From: Bacteroides thetaiotaomicron VPI-5482
GTDB lineage: Bacteria > Bacteroidota > Bacteroidia > Bacteroidales > Bacteroidaceae
Direction: 5' to 3'
Assembly (NCBI RefSeq): GCF_000011065.1
Contig: NC_004663.1
Location: 186,001-250,000, forward strand
Length of the DNA stretch: 64,000 nucleotides
Every line of letters starts with the position of its first letter. Position 1 is the first letter of the stretch. The notes below the pieces were generated by a model. That model did not search any database and was not told the origin of the DNA. It worked only from the letters and a program-made list of their open reading frames with translations. Below, one piece after another: positions 28,349 to 36,703 of this stretch. The position numbers were made by a program, and so were the translations under genes.

Positions 28349-28840
28349 ATGAAGAAAATAATAAATCCCTGGAAAGGTCTGGAAGGGTACAATTGCTTTG
28401 GTTGCGCCCCTAATAATGAAGCCGGAATAAAGATGGAGTTTTATGAAGATGGCGACGAAGTGGTAAGTATCTGGAAACCCCGTCCTGAATATCAGGGATG
28501 GATCAATACCTTGCACGGTGGTATTCAGGCTGTTCTCATGGATGAAATTTGCGCTTGGGTGATACTTCGTAAATTACAGACAACGGGAGTAACTTCAAAA
28601 ATGGAGACTCGTTACCGCAAGCCGGTCAGTACTACTGATTCCCATATTGTGTTGCGTGCTTCTATTAAGGAAGTCAAGCGAAATATTGTAATTATTGAAG
28701 CTAAGTTATATAATAAGGATGGCGAAGTATGTACCGAAGCGGTTTGTACGTACTTTACGTTCTCGCACGAAAAGTCGAAAGATGAAATGCACTTTGATAA
28801 GTGTGATGTAGAGCCAGAAGAGATATTGCCTTTAATTTGA
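28349..28840 (+). CDS. PaaI-like hotdog-fold thioesterase
   Basis: A 163-residue cytoplasmic protein with the hotdog signature LHGGIQAVLMDEICAWV (about residues 54-70), holding the conserved acidic residue, and strands ETRYRKPV and VLRASIKEV. Family members hydrolyse acyl-CoA thioesters. The NCFGCAPNNEAGI segment near residue 15 is common in the PaaI/YiiD-like subgroup. The substrate is unknown. A single gene between the FISUMP lipoprotein and the his leader. Confidence 0.85.
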   Translation: MKKIINPWKGLEGYNCFGCAPNNEAGIKMEFYEDGDEVVSIWKPRPEYQGWINTLHGGIQAVLMDEICAWVILRKLQTTGVTSKMETRYRKPVSTTDSHIVLRASIKEVKRNIVIIEAKLYNKDGEVCTEAVCTYFTFSHEKSKDEMHFDKCDVEPEEILPLI

Positions 28841-28869
28841 AATAAAAACTGAACTTTTTGTGATAAATG

Positions 28870-28901
28870 TTTGGAAGTATCAAACAAATGCTTTACTTTT
28901 G
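28870..28901 (+). promoter_or_regulatory. Promoter of the histidine operon
   Basis: TTTG (28870-28873), 20 bases, then TACTTTTG (28894-28901): a full match to the Bacteroides primary sigma consensus. Transcription would start near 28908, so the 15-residue leader peptide is translated from the very 5' end of the message. Confidence 0.8.
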
Positions 28902-28921
28902 TCGCATTAAATAAAAGAAAT

Positions 28922-28969
28922 ATGAAATATACAGTTGCACATCATCATCATCATTTTCCTAACGAATAA
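28922..28969 (+). CDS. hisL: His leader peptide (15 residues, five consecutive His)
   Basis: ATG 28922 to TAA 28967-28969, encoding MKYTVAHHHHHFPNE. Five consecutive CAT codons at 28940-28954 make ribosome progress depend on charged tRNA-His. Position between the promoter (28870-28901) and an intrinsic terminator (29016-29046), just upstream of hisG, identifies it as an attenuator leader peptide. Confidence 0.92.
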   Translation: MKYTVAHHHHHFPNE

Positions 28970-28970
28970 C

Positions 28971-29046
28971 TCGGTGGGCGTGATTGATAGTGTGTATAAC
29001 TCTATAAAGATAACGAAGGCTTACCGAATACGGTAAGCCTTTTTTT
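28971..29046 (+). terminator. His operon attenuator: antiterminator and intrinsic terminator
   Basis: Terminator: 29016-29026 and 29031-29041 form a perfect 11-bp stem with an AATA loop, followed by a T tract to 29046. Antiterminator: TCGGTGGGC (28971-28979) can pair with GCTTACCGA (29019-29027), nine pairs including two G-U, which removes the terminator left arm. A ribosome stalled on the His codons leaves 28971-28979 free. One that reaches the stop codon at 28967-28969 covers it, so the terminator forms when histidine is plentiful. Confidence 0.88.
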
Positions 29047-29093
29047 ATTTCTGAATTGTTCGAATTGTAAATCATAAAATAATAAATAAAATC

Positions 29094-29945
29094 ATGTTAA
29101 GAATCGCAGTACAAGCCAAAGGACGTCTCTTCGAAGAGACAATGGCACTTTTAGGAGAGTCGGATATTAAAATCAGTACAACGAAGCGTACTTTGTTGGT
29201 GCAGTCTTCCAATTTTCCTATCGAAGTTTTATTTCTTCGTGACGATGATATCCCGCAAACAGTAGCTACCGGTGTAGCTGATTTGGGAATTGTCGGTGAG
29301 AATGAATTTATGGAAAAAGAGGAAGATGCTGAAATCATCAAACGATTGGGATTCAGCAAATGTCGTTTGTCTTTGGCAATGCCGAAAGACATTGAATATC
29401 CGGGATTGTCATGGTTCAATGGGAAGAAAATAGCTACTTCTTATCCGGTCATTTTGAGAAACTTCCTGAAGAAGAACGGAGTAAATGCAGAGATACATGT
29501 CATTACCGGTTCGGTAGAAGTATCTCCGGGCATTGGACTGGCAGATGCTATCTTTGATATCGTAAGTTCAGGATCTACTTTGGTAAGCAACCGCTTGAAG
29601 GAAGTGGAGGTAGTGATGAAATCCGAAGCGCTGTTGATTGGCAACAAAAACATGAGCGATGAGAAGAAAGAAGTACTGGAAGAACTTTTGTTCCGAATGA
29701 ATGCAGTAAAGACTGCCGAAGACAAGAAATACGTGCTGATGAATGCTCCGAAGGATAAACTGGAAGAAATAATTGCCGTGTTACCTGGTATGAAGAGCCC
29801 TACTATTATGCCATTGGCACAAGAAGGCTGGTGCTCTGTTCATACTGTACTAGATGAAAAGCGTTTTTGGGAAATCATTGGCAAATTGAAGGGACTGGGT
29901 GCTGAAGGTATTTTGGTGTTGCCGATTGAAAAAATGATAGTCTAA
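29094..29945 (+). CDS. hisG: ATP phosphoribosyltransferase, long form
   Basis: First step of histidine synthesis: condensation of ATP with PRPP. The 283-residue length indicates the long form, with a C-terminal ACT-like regulatory domain (about 210-283) for feedback inhibition by histidine. The catalytic part shows the LRIAVQAKGRL start, GVADLGIVGENEF near 62, and the PRPP loop DIVSSGSTLVSNRLKEVE near 156. It is the first structural gene after the attenuator; hisD starts 9-12 bases later. Confidence 0.95.
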   Translation: MLRIAVQAKGRLFEETMALLGESDIKISTTKRTLLVQSSNFPIEVLFLRDDDIPQTVATGVADLGIVGENEFMEKEEDAEIIKRLGFSKCRLSLAMPKDIEYPGLSWFNGKKIATSYPVILRNFLKKNGVNAEIHVITGSVEVSPGIGLADAIFDIVSSGSTLVSNRLKEVEVVMKSEALLIGNKNMSDEKKEVLEELLFRMNAVKTAEDKKYVLMNAPKDKLEEIIAVLPGMKSPTIMPLAQEGWCSVHTVLDEKRFWEIIGKLKGLGAEGILVLPIEKMIV

Positions 29946-29954
29946 TAAGTTTGA

Positions 29955-31241
29955 ATGATGAAACTAATCAAATATCCCTCCAAAGAACAATGGGCAGAAC
30001 TTCTGAAGCGTCCGGCTTTGAATACGGAGAGCTTGTTCGATACAGTTCGTACTATTATAAATAAGGTAAGAGCGGAAGGTGATAAAGCTGTTTTGGAATA
30101 TGAGGCGGCTTTTGATAAGGTGACTTTGTCTGCTCTCACTGTGACTTCCGAAGAAATACAGAAAGCCGAAGGACTGATCAGCGACGAGTTGAAATCTGCC
30201 ATTACGCTGGCTAAACGGAATATTGAAACTTTCCACTCTTCCCAACGCTTCGTTGGCAAAAAGGTAGAAACAATGGAAGGAGTAACTTGCTGGCAAAAGG
30301 CGGTAGGTATCGAAAAGGTGGGGCTTTATATTCCCGGTGGAACGGCTCCGCTTTTCTCTACGGTATTGATGTTGGCTGTTCCCGCAAAAATTGCGGGATG
30401 CAGGGAAATTGTGCTTTGTACCCCTCCCGATAAAAACGGAAATATTCATCCGGCTATTCTCTTTGCCGCTCAACTGGCAGGTGTCAGTAAGATATTCAAA
30501 GCGGGAGGAGTGCAAGCTATCGCTGCTATGGCATATGGAACCGAGAGTGTTCCTAAAGTCTACAAAATCTTTGGCCCTGGAAATCAATATGTGACGGCTG
30601 CCAAGCAGTTGGTAAGTCTTCGGGATGTAGCCATCGACATGCCGGCAGGTCCTTCCGAAGTGGAAGTGCTGGCTGATGCATCTGCTAATCCGGTGTTTGT
30701 TGCGGCAGATTTACTGTCGCAGGCAGAACACGGAGTGGACAGTCAGGCGATGTTGATAACAACCTCTGAAAAGCTTCAGGCAGAAGTAATGGAAGAAGTA
30801 AACCGCCAACTGGCAAAGCTTCCTCGACGGGAAATTGCTGCGAAATCTCTGGAAAACAGTAAACTGATTTTGGTGAAGGACATGGATGAAGCGTTAGAGT
30901 TGACGAATGCATACGCACCCGAACATCTGATTGTAGAGACTGAAAATTATCTGGAAGTTGCTGAACGTGTAATAAATGCCGGTTCCGTCTTCCTTGGCTC
31001 ATTGACGCCGGAAAGTGCAGGGGATTATGCTTCCGGAACCAACCATACGCTGCCGACTAATGGTTATGCGAAAGCATACAGCGGCGTGAGCCTGGACAGC
31101 TTTATCCGGAAAATCACGTTTCAGGAAATTCTTCCTCAAGGCATGAAAGTTATCGGGCCGGCTATTGAAGAAATGGCAGCCAACGAACTTCTGGATGCTC
31201 ATAAGAATGCAGTTACAGTACGATTAAATACATTGAAATGA
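29955..31241 (+). CDS. hisD: Histidinol dehydrogenase
   Basis: Two-step NAD-dependent oxidation of histidinol to histidine, the last step of the pathway. The 428-residue length is normal. Conserved regions include GLYIPGGTAPLFSTVLM near residue 117, IFGPGNQYVTAAKQLV near 205, DMPAGPSEV near 228, the zinc and catalytic segment AEHGVDSQAM near 256, and AYAPEHLI near 317. Two adjacent ATG codons (29955, 29958) are possible starts. Its stop overlaps hisC by four bases (ATGA). Confidence 0.95.
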   Translation: MMKLIKYPSKEQWAELLKRPALNTESLFDTVRTIINKVRAEGDKAVLEYEAAFDKVTLSALTVTSEEIQKAEGLISDELKSAITLAKRNIETFHSSQRFVGKKVETMEGVTCWQKAVGIEKVGLYIPGGTAPLFSTVLMLAVPAKIAGCREIVLCTPPDKNGNIHPAILFAAQLAGVSKIFKAGGVQAIAAMAYGTESVPKVYKIFGPGNQYVTAAKQLVSLRDVAIDMPAGPSEVEVLADASANPVFVAADLLSQAEHGVDSQAMLITTSEKLQAEVMEEVNRQLAKLPRREIAAKSLENSKLILVKDMDEALELTNAYAPEHLIVETENYLEVAERVINAGSVFLGSLTPESAGDYASGTNHTLPTNGYAKAYSGVSLDSFIRKITFQEILPQGMKVIGPAIEEMAANELLDAHKNAVTVRLNTLK

Positions 31242-32278
31242 AAACATTACAAGAACTTACCCGGCCGAATATATGGAAACTAAAGCCTTATTCTTCGGCT
31301 CGTGATGAATATAAAGGCGCTGTGGCTTCCGTTTTTCTGGATGCGAATGAGAATCCTTATAACCTGCCTCACAACCGCTATCCGGACCCCATGCAGTGGG
31401 AACTGAAAACACTGTTGTCTAAAATTAAAAAGGTTTCTCCCCAGCATATCTTTTTAGGAAACGGCAGTGATGAGGCGATTGATCTGGTGTTTCGTGCATT
31501 CTGCGAACCGGAAAAAGATAACGTAGTTGCTATCGATCCGACTTACGGTATGTATCAGGTCTGTGCCGATGTGAATAATGTGGAGTACCGGAAAGTTTTG
31601 TTGGACGAAAACTTCCAGTTCTCAGCAGAAAAGCTTCTTGCAGCTACAGATGAGCGTACGAAACTCATTTTCCTGTGTTCACCTAATAACCCGACGGGAA
31701 ACGACCTGCTACGTTCTGAAATAGAAAAAATACTCCGCGAATTTGAAGGATTGGTCATATTGGATGAAGCGTATAATGATTTCTCCGAAGCACCTTCTTT
31801 CCTCGAAGAGCTGGATAAATATCCGAATCTGGTTGTTTTTCAGACTTTCTCCAAAGCTTGGGGATGTGCTGCTATCCGTTTGGGTATGGCTTTTGCATCC
31901 GAAGCAATTATCGGAATCCTGAGTAAAATCAAGTATCCTTATAATGTGAATCAGCTGACACAGCAGCAGGCTATTGCTATGCTGCATAAATATTATGAAA
32001 TAGAACGCTGGATAAAAACATTGAAGGAAGAACGCGACTATCTGGAAGAAGAATTTGCGAAATTATCTTGTACAGTCCGAATGTACCCGTCCGATTCCAA
32101 CTTCTTCTTGGCGAAAGTAACGGATGCGGTGAAGATTTACAATTATTTGGTAGGTGAAGGGATCATAGTGCGCAACCGTCATTCCATTTCGCTTTGTTGC
32201 AACTGTCTGCGTGTGACGGTGGGTACCAGAGTGGAGAATAATACGTTACTTGCTGCCCTCAAAAAATATCAAGGATAG
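31238..32278 (+). CDS. hisC: Histidinol-phosphate aminotransferase
   Basis: PLP-dependent transfer from glutamate to imidazoleacetol phosphate. A 346-residue fold-type I aminotransferase: LDANENPYNLP near residue 33, GNGSDEAIDLVFRAF near 75, SPNNPTGN near 149, DEAYNDF near 174, and the PLP lysine in TFSKAWG near 204, with RLGMAFAS after it. The start overlaps the hisD stop (ATGA), so translation is coupled. hisB follows 3 bases after its stop. Confidence 0.95.
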   Translation: MKTLQELTRPNIWKLKPYSSARDEYKGAVASVFLDANENPYNLPHNRYPDPMQWELKTLLSKIKKVSPQHIFLGNGSDEAIDLVFRAFCEPEKDNVVAIDPTYGMYQVCADVNNVEYRKVLLDENFQFSAEKLLAATDERTKLIFLCSPNNPTGNDLLRSEIEKILREFEGLVILDEAYNDFSEAPSFLEELDKYPNLVVFQTFSKAWGCAAIRLGMAFASEAIIGILSKIKYPYNVNQLTQQQAIAMLHKYYEIERWIKTLKEERDYLEEEFAKLSCTVRMYPSDSNFFLAKVTDAVKIYNYLVGEGIIVRNRHSISLCCNCLRVTVGTRVENNTLLAALKKYQG

Positions 32279-32281
32279 TAT

Positions 32282-33406
32282 ATGAAGAAGAAAATATTGT
32301 TTATAGATAGGGACGGGACATTGGTCATTGAACCTCCCATTGATTATCAGCTTGATTCACTGGAAAAGCTGGAATTTTATCCGAGAGTCTTCCGTAATTT
32401 GGGCTTTATCCGTAGCAAGCTTGATTTTGAATTTGTGATGGTTACCAATCAGGACGGGCTGGGTACATCTTCGTTTCCGGAAGACACTTTCTGGCCTGCT
32501 CACAACTTGATGCTGAAAACATTGGCCGGAGAAGGCATTACCTTTGATGATATTCTGATCGACCGTAGTTTTCCGGAAGATAATGCGCCGACTCGCAAAC
32601 CGCGTACAGGAATGTTGACGAAGTATATTGATAATCCGGAATATGATCTTGCGGAAAGCTTTGTAATCGGTGATCGTCCTACTGATGTGGAGCTGGCAAA
32701 GAATCTTGGTTGCCGTGCTATTTATCTGCAAGAAGCAACAGATGATTTGAAAGAGAAAGGTCTGGAAGAAGTTTGTGCACTTGCAACAACAGACTGGGAT
32801 CAGGTGGCAGAGTTTCTTTTTGCCGGTGAGCGGAAAGCAGAAGTTCGCCGTACAACGAAGGAGACTGATATTTATGTGTCTCTCAATCTTGATGGAAATG
32901 GAGGCTGTGATATTTCTACCGGTCTTGGCTTCTTCGATCATATGCTTGAACAAATAGGCAAGCATTCCGGAATGGATCTGACCATTCGGGTAAAAGGCGA
33001 CCTGGAAGTGGATGAACATCACACCATTGAGGATACTGCCATCGCTTTGGGAGAATGTATTTATCAGGCTTTGGGCAGTAAGCGCGGAATCGAACGTTAT
33101 GGTTATGCTTTGCCTATGGATGATTGCCTTTGTCAGGTTTGCCTTGATTTCGGAGGTCGTCCTTGGTTAGTATGGGATGCAGAGTTCAATCGTGAAAAAA
33201 TAGGGGAGATGCCGACGGAGATGTTCCTGCATTTCTTTAAATCATTGAGTGATGCTGCAAAAATGAATCTGAACATCAAGGCTGAAGGACAGAATGAGCA
33301 TCACAAGATAGAAGGTATCTTTAAAGCGCTTGCACGTGCCCTGAAAATGGCATTGAAAAGAGATATCTATCATTTTGAGCTTCCTTCGAGCAAAGGAGTA
33401 CTATAA
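32282..33406 (+). CDS. hisB: Bifunctional histidinol-phosphatase / imidazoleglycerol-phosphate dehydratase
   Basis: A 374-residue fusion. The N-terminal HAD phosphatase (about 1-165) has DRDGTL near residue 9 and a later [14 protein letters not shown]. The C-terminal IGPD (about 180-374) has the manganese-binding motifs [15 protein letters not shown] near 243 and [18 protein letters not shown] near 338. The fusion matches the enterobacterial HisB type. The operon here ends with hisB; hisHAFIE are not in the window. Confidence 0.95.
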
Positions 33407-33445
33407 TTTACCTCATCATATTATATAATCTCATAGGATTGCTAT

Positions 33446-34006
33446 ATGATAATCAATAACAAACGAATTTGGCTTGGTTTATTTATCGGGATAGTGATGT
33501 CTTTTTCGGTTTATGGTCAAAACATAAACGCTGAAAAGATAACTGTTCCCGATAGTAAACTGACTAATTTGTATCAGATAGACTCAGGTGTATATCGTTC
33601 GGAGCAACCATCGGATGCTGACTTTAAGGCTTTGGAGAAATACGGTATTCGTGAAGTGCTGAATCTTCGCAACAGGCATAGTGACGATGATGAGGCGGCA
33701 GGAACAAAGATTAAGCTTTATCGGCTAAAAATGAAAGCGCATTCAGTCAGTGAAGATCAATTGATCAATGCATTGCGCATTATCAAGAACCGCAAAGGGC
33801 CAATCGTCTTTCATTGTCATCACGGTTCTGATAGGACAGGCGCAGTATGTGCTATGTATCGTATTGTATTTCAAGGAGTGTCAAAGCAAAAAGCTATTCA
33901 GGAAATGACCGAAGGAGGTTTCGGTTTTCATCGTATTTATAAAAATATCATTCGCACTATTGAGAAGGCTGATATAGAACGTATTAAAAGAGAAGTATTA
34001 CAATAG
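33446..34006 (+). CDS. Exported tyrosine/dual-specificity phosphatase-like protein
   Basis: A 186-residue protein with a signal peptide (about 1-24, ending VYGQ). The phosphatase loop HCHHGSDRTG gives Cys124-x5-Arg130, the catalytic pair of the protein tyrosine phosphatase superfamily. Upstream, IDSGVYRSEQPSDADFKALEKYGIREVLNLR is typical of bacterial dual-specificity-like phosphatases. The substrate in the periplasm or outside is not known. It is 39 bases after hisB and could be read from the same transcript, without an obvious link to histidine. Confidence 0.85.
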   Translation: MIINNKRIWLGLFIGIVMSFSVYGQNINAEKITVPDSKLTNLYQIDSGVYRSEQPSDADFKALEKYGIREVLNLRNRHSDDDEAAGTKIKLYRLKMKAHSVSEDQLINALRIIKNRKGPIVFHCHHGSDRTGAVCAMYRIVFQGVSKQKAIQEMTEGGFGFHRIYKNIIRTIEKADIERIKREVLQ

Positions 34007-34046
34007 TGCAATTGACCGTATGTTCTGTATGATTGATACACAGTTA

Positions 34047-34102
34047 TGTGACATTTCTGTTTTACCCCGTATAATACTTAAGATAAATACAAAAATGTCA
34101 CA
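34047..34102. repeat. Inverted repeat between convergent genes
   Basis: TGTGACATTT (34047-34056) and AAATGTCACA (34093-34102) are perfect 10-base reverse complements with a 36-base AT-rich loop, between the phosphatase-like gene and nadE. A weak terminator is possible. Confidence 0.4.
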
Positions 34103-34120
34103 GAAGAAAGATCAAAGAGA

Positions 34121-36046
34121 TTATAAATCTTCTATTTCTTTAAGCCAGATAGTTGAACTTGCATCACTTGGCATTCGCCAGTCACCTCTGGGACTGATGG
34201 AAATACTACCTACCTTCGGACCATCGGGCAGACAGGAGCGCTTGAACTGCTGATTAAAGAAACGTCGGAAGAAAGTAGATAGCCATTTCTTTATTGTTTC
34301 TTTGTCATATACATCCTTGAAAGCTATATTAGCCAGATAGTAAATCTTGGAAGGACGGAAACCAAAACGCAGGAAGTAATAGAGGAAAAAGTCATGCAGT
34401 TCATAAGGCCCTACCAAGTCTTCGGTCTTCTGTTTGATTTCCCCGTTTTCGTCAGCTGGAATTAATTCGGGACTGATAGGAGTATCTACAATATCCAGTA
34501 AAGTCGCTTTAGCGTCCTCATCCATATCATTTTCCGCTACCCATTGCACTAGATACTTCACAAGTGTTTTGGGAATACTTCCATTGACACCGTACATAGA
34601 CATGTGATCTCCATTGTACGTAGCCCATCCGAGTGCAAGTTCTGACAAGTCACCCGTACCCACTACCATTCCCCAAGTTTGGTTAGCGATATCCATTAAT
34701 ATCTGTGTGCGTTCGCGTGCCTGAGAGTTCTCATAGGTGACATCATGTACATTGATATCATGATCGATATCTTTGAAATGCTGGATACAGGCATCTTGAA
34801 TACTGATTTCCCGGATAGAAATGCCCAATGATTTCATTAAATCAATGGCATTGTTATAAGTACGGTCAGTCGTTCCAAAGCCTGGCATTGTAACTCCCAG
34901 AATATCTTTGCGGGGTAAACCGAGTTTGTCGAAGGTCTTCACGCAGACTAATAATGCCAGTGTTGAATCCAATCCGCCGGAAATACCGACTACAGCTGTT
35001 TTAGCTTTGGTATGAACCAGTCGTTGTGCCAAGCCGGCTATTTGGATAGAGAATACTTCTTCACAATGCTCATCCAGTTCTGCTCCTTGGGGGACAAAAG
35101 GATGTGAATTGAAGTCTCGGGTCAAAGTAAGCTCTTTGCTATTAACAAACTCCGTTGCGACGGAGATTGCTTTTTTATCTCCTGGATTTCCCTGGCTGGC
35201 AGCAAAAGTGGTGTTAATTCTACGTTCTGCCCGTATGCGTTCCACGTCGATTTCGCTAATGATCAGTTGCTCCTCCATGCAGAAACGTTTGCTACGTGCC
35301 AGTAATGAGCCGTTTTCGTAAATCAATCCGTTTCCCGCAAAGACTACATCCGTAGTAGACTCCCCGAAACCACAGGAAGAAAATACGTATCCTGCAATGC
35401 AACGTGCTGATTGTTGACTGATAAGAGAACAGAGATAATGATGCTTTCCGATTCCTTCATTATCGGCAGACATATTGAAAATAATTTCTGCTCCTTGTAA
35501 AGCCAATGAGGAACTGGGAGGTATGGTAGCCCAAAGGTCTTCGCAAATTTCGATCCCAAAAGTCGTATCGGAAGTTTCAAACAGCAGGTTGGCACCTATG
35601 GGAACGATTTGTCCGCATAGGCGTACGGTATCTTCTGTCAGTTGAAGGGCAGAAGTAAACCAGCGCTGTTCGTAGAACTCCTTATAATTGGGGAGGTAAG
35701 TTTTGGCAGCAACACCTAGTACTTTTCCTTTTTGAATCACTACGGCGGCATTGATCACGGTTGAATTGACTACTACCGGCATGCCGACAATAGAGATGAT
35801 GTCCAGTTGGCGGGTATTATTGAGTATCTGCATTAGCCCCATCTCTGCTTCTTCCAGCAAAATCTGCTGTCCGAATAAGTCACCGCAAGTATATCCGGTA
35901 ATACTCATTTCCGGGAATACTATGATTTGCACACCCTTACCTTCAGCTATTGCGATTTGGCTTTCTATTCTCTCTACATTGAATTTACAGTCGGCCACTT
36001 TAACGTGTGGCACGGCTGCAGCTACTTTTACGAATCCGTAGTTCAT
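34121..36046 (-). CDS. nadE: Glutamine-dependent NAD+ synthetase
   Basis: Last step of NAD synthesis: amidation of deamido-NAD using ATP and ammonia from glutamine. The 641-residue protein has an N-terminal nitrilase-type glutaminase (about 1-270: IIVFPEMSITGYTCGDL with the Glu, IEICEDLWA with the Cys) and a C-terminal synthetase (about 290-641) with the ATP loop GISGGLDSTLAL. The start at 36046 begins MNYGFVKVAAAVP, the normal family start. An in-frame ATG 30 bases further upstream would add a basic decapeptide and is less likely. Confidence 0.95.
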   Translation of the reverse strand: MNYGFVKVAAAVPHVKVADCKFNVERIESQIAIAEGKGVQIIVFPEMSITGYTCGDLFGQQILLEEAEMGLMQILNNTRQLDIISIVGMPVVVNSTVINAAVVIQKGKVLGVAAKTYLPNYKEFYEQRWFTSALQLTEDTVRLCGQIVPIGANLLFETSDTTFGIEICEDLWATIPPSSSLALQGAEIIFNMSADNEGIGKHHYLCSLISQQSARCIAGYVFSSCGFGESTTDVVFAGNGLIYENGSLLARSKRFCMEEQLIISEIDVERIRAERRINTTFAASQGNPGDKKAISVATEFVNSKELTLTRDFNSHPFVPQGAELDEHCEEVFSIQIAGLAQRLVHTKAKTAVVGISGGLDSTLALLVCVKTFDKLGLPRKDILGVTMPGFGTTDRTYNNAIDLMKSLGISIREISIQDACIQHFKDIDHDINVHDVTYENSQARERTQILMDIANQTWGMVVGTGDLSELALGWATYNGDHMSMYGVNGSIPKTLVKYLVQWVAENDMDEDAKATLLDIVDTPISPELIPADENGEIKQKTEDLVGPYELHDFFLYYFLRFGFRPSKIYYLANIAFKDVYDKETIKKWLSTFFRRFFNQQFKRSCLPDGPKVGSISISPRGDWRMPSDASSTIWLKEIEDL

Positions 36047-36073
36047 CTTGTACCTTTTTATATATAGTGGGTA

Positions 36074-36081
36074 CAAAAATA
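36074..36081 (-). promoter_or_regulatory. Candidate -7 box upstream of nadE
   Basis: CAAAAATA on the plus strand reads TATTTTTG on the minus strand, 28 bases before the chosen nadE start. No -33 box at standard distance was found. Confidence 0.35.
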
Positions 36082-36703
36082 GGAAATAGTTTTGGATTTT
36101 TGCCCTTTTGACTCTGAATCCTCAAAATGAGGTGTCTTATGTCGTTTTAATGACTATTGCATAAGCAACTAATAAGAATGTCAAATGGAAAGTAATATGG
36201 TCTTATTTTTGACGGTTTATATGGGATATATCTATTTGTTTATTAATATTTTGTTAATTATGCAATAAAAAGACATTTGAGGAAATTTGGTATAAAAAAT
36301 GAGACTTTTTGTTTTTTCTATTTAACTATTATAATTATATTTGTAGCCAAATTAAAGAATTTTATAGGCAATTTACACCTAAACAAACGATAAGCACTTA
36401 TTAATATCTATAATTTTAGAGAGATGGACATACACTTTATTAGTATTGCAGCGACACAAGACATTTATTTAGACATATGGCGTAATATTAAAAATCAGCC
36501 AAGCTAATTTCCCTATTCTATATATTGTATAGACTATTTGATAGTCTGTCCTGGAACGATGATAAAAGTATACTTTTCAAAGTCGCTCCAAGGGGAGAAG
36601 TATATTACTGTTTCATGCGTGAAGCGTAATATGCTAAGTTTTCGTTTTGTAGATAAATCTGTAAAAATAAATCAATTCATTAATTTAAATTCAAGTATCA
36701 AAG
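36082..36703. other. Long AT-rich leader region before the second susC
   Basis: About 620 bases with no confident gene. A TATATTTG box (36336-36343) with TTTG 24 bases upstream (36308-36311) may be the susC promoter, giving a leader of about 350 bases. Within it are a possible 27-residue ORF (36424-36507, preceded by AGAGAG) and a small hairpin AGACTAT-TTG-ATAGTCT (36531-36547). No known riboswitch or sRNA was recognised. Confidence 0.45.
36336..36343 (+). promoter_or_regulatory. Candidate -7 box (TATATTTG) of the second SusC/D operon
   Basis: Exact TAnnTTTG match; the best upstream TTTG is 24 bases away, a little longer than usual. It would start transcription about 350 bases before susC. 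Confidence 0.4.
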
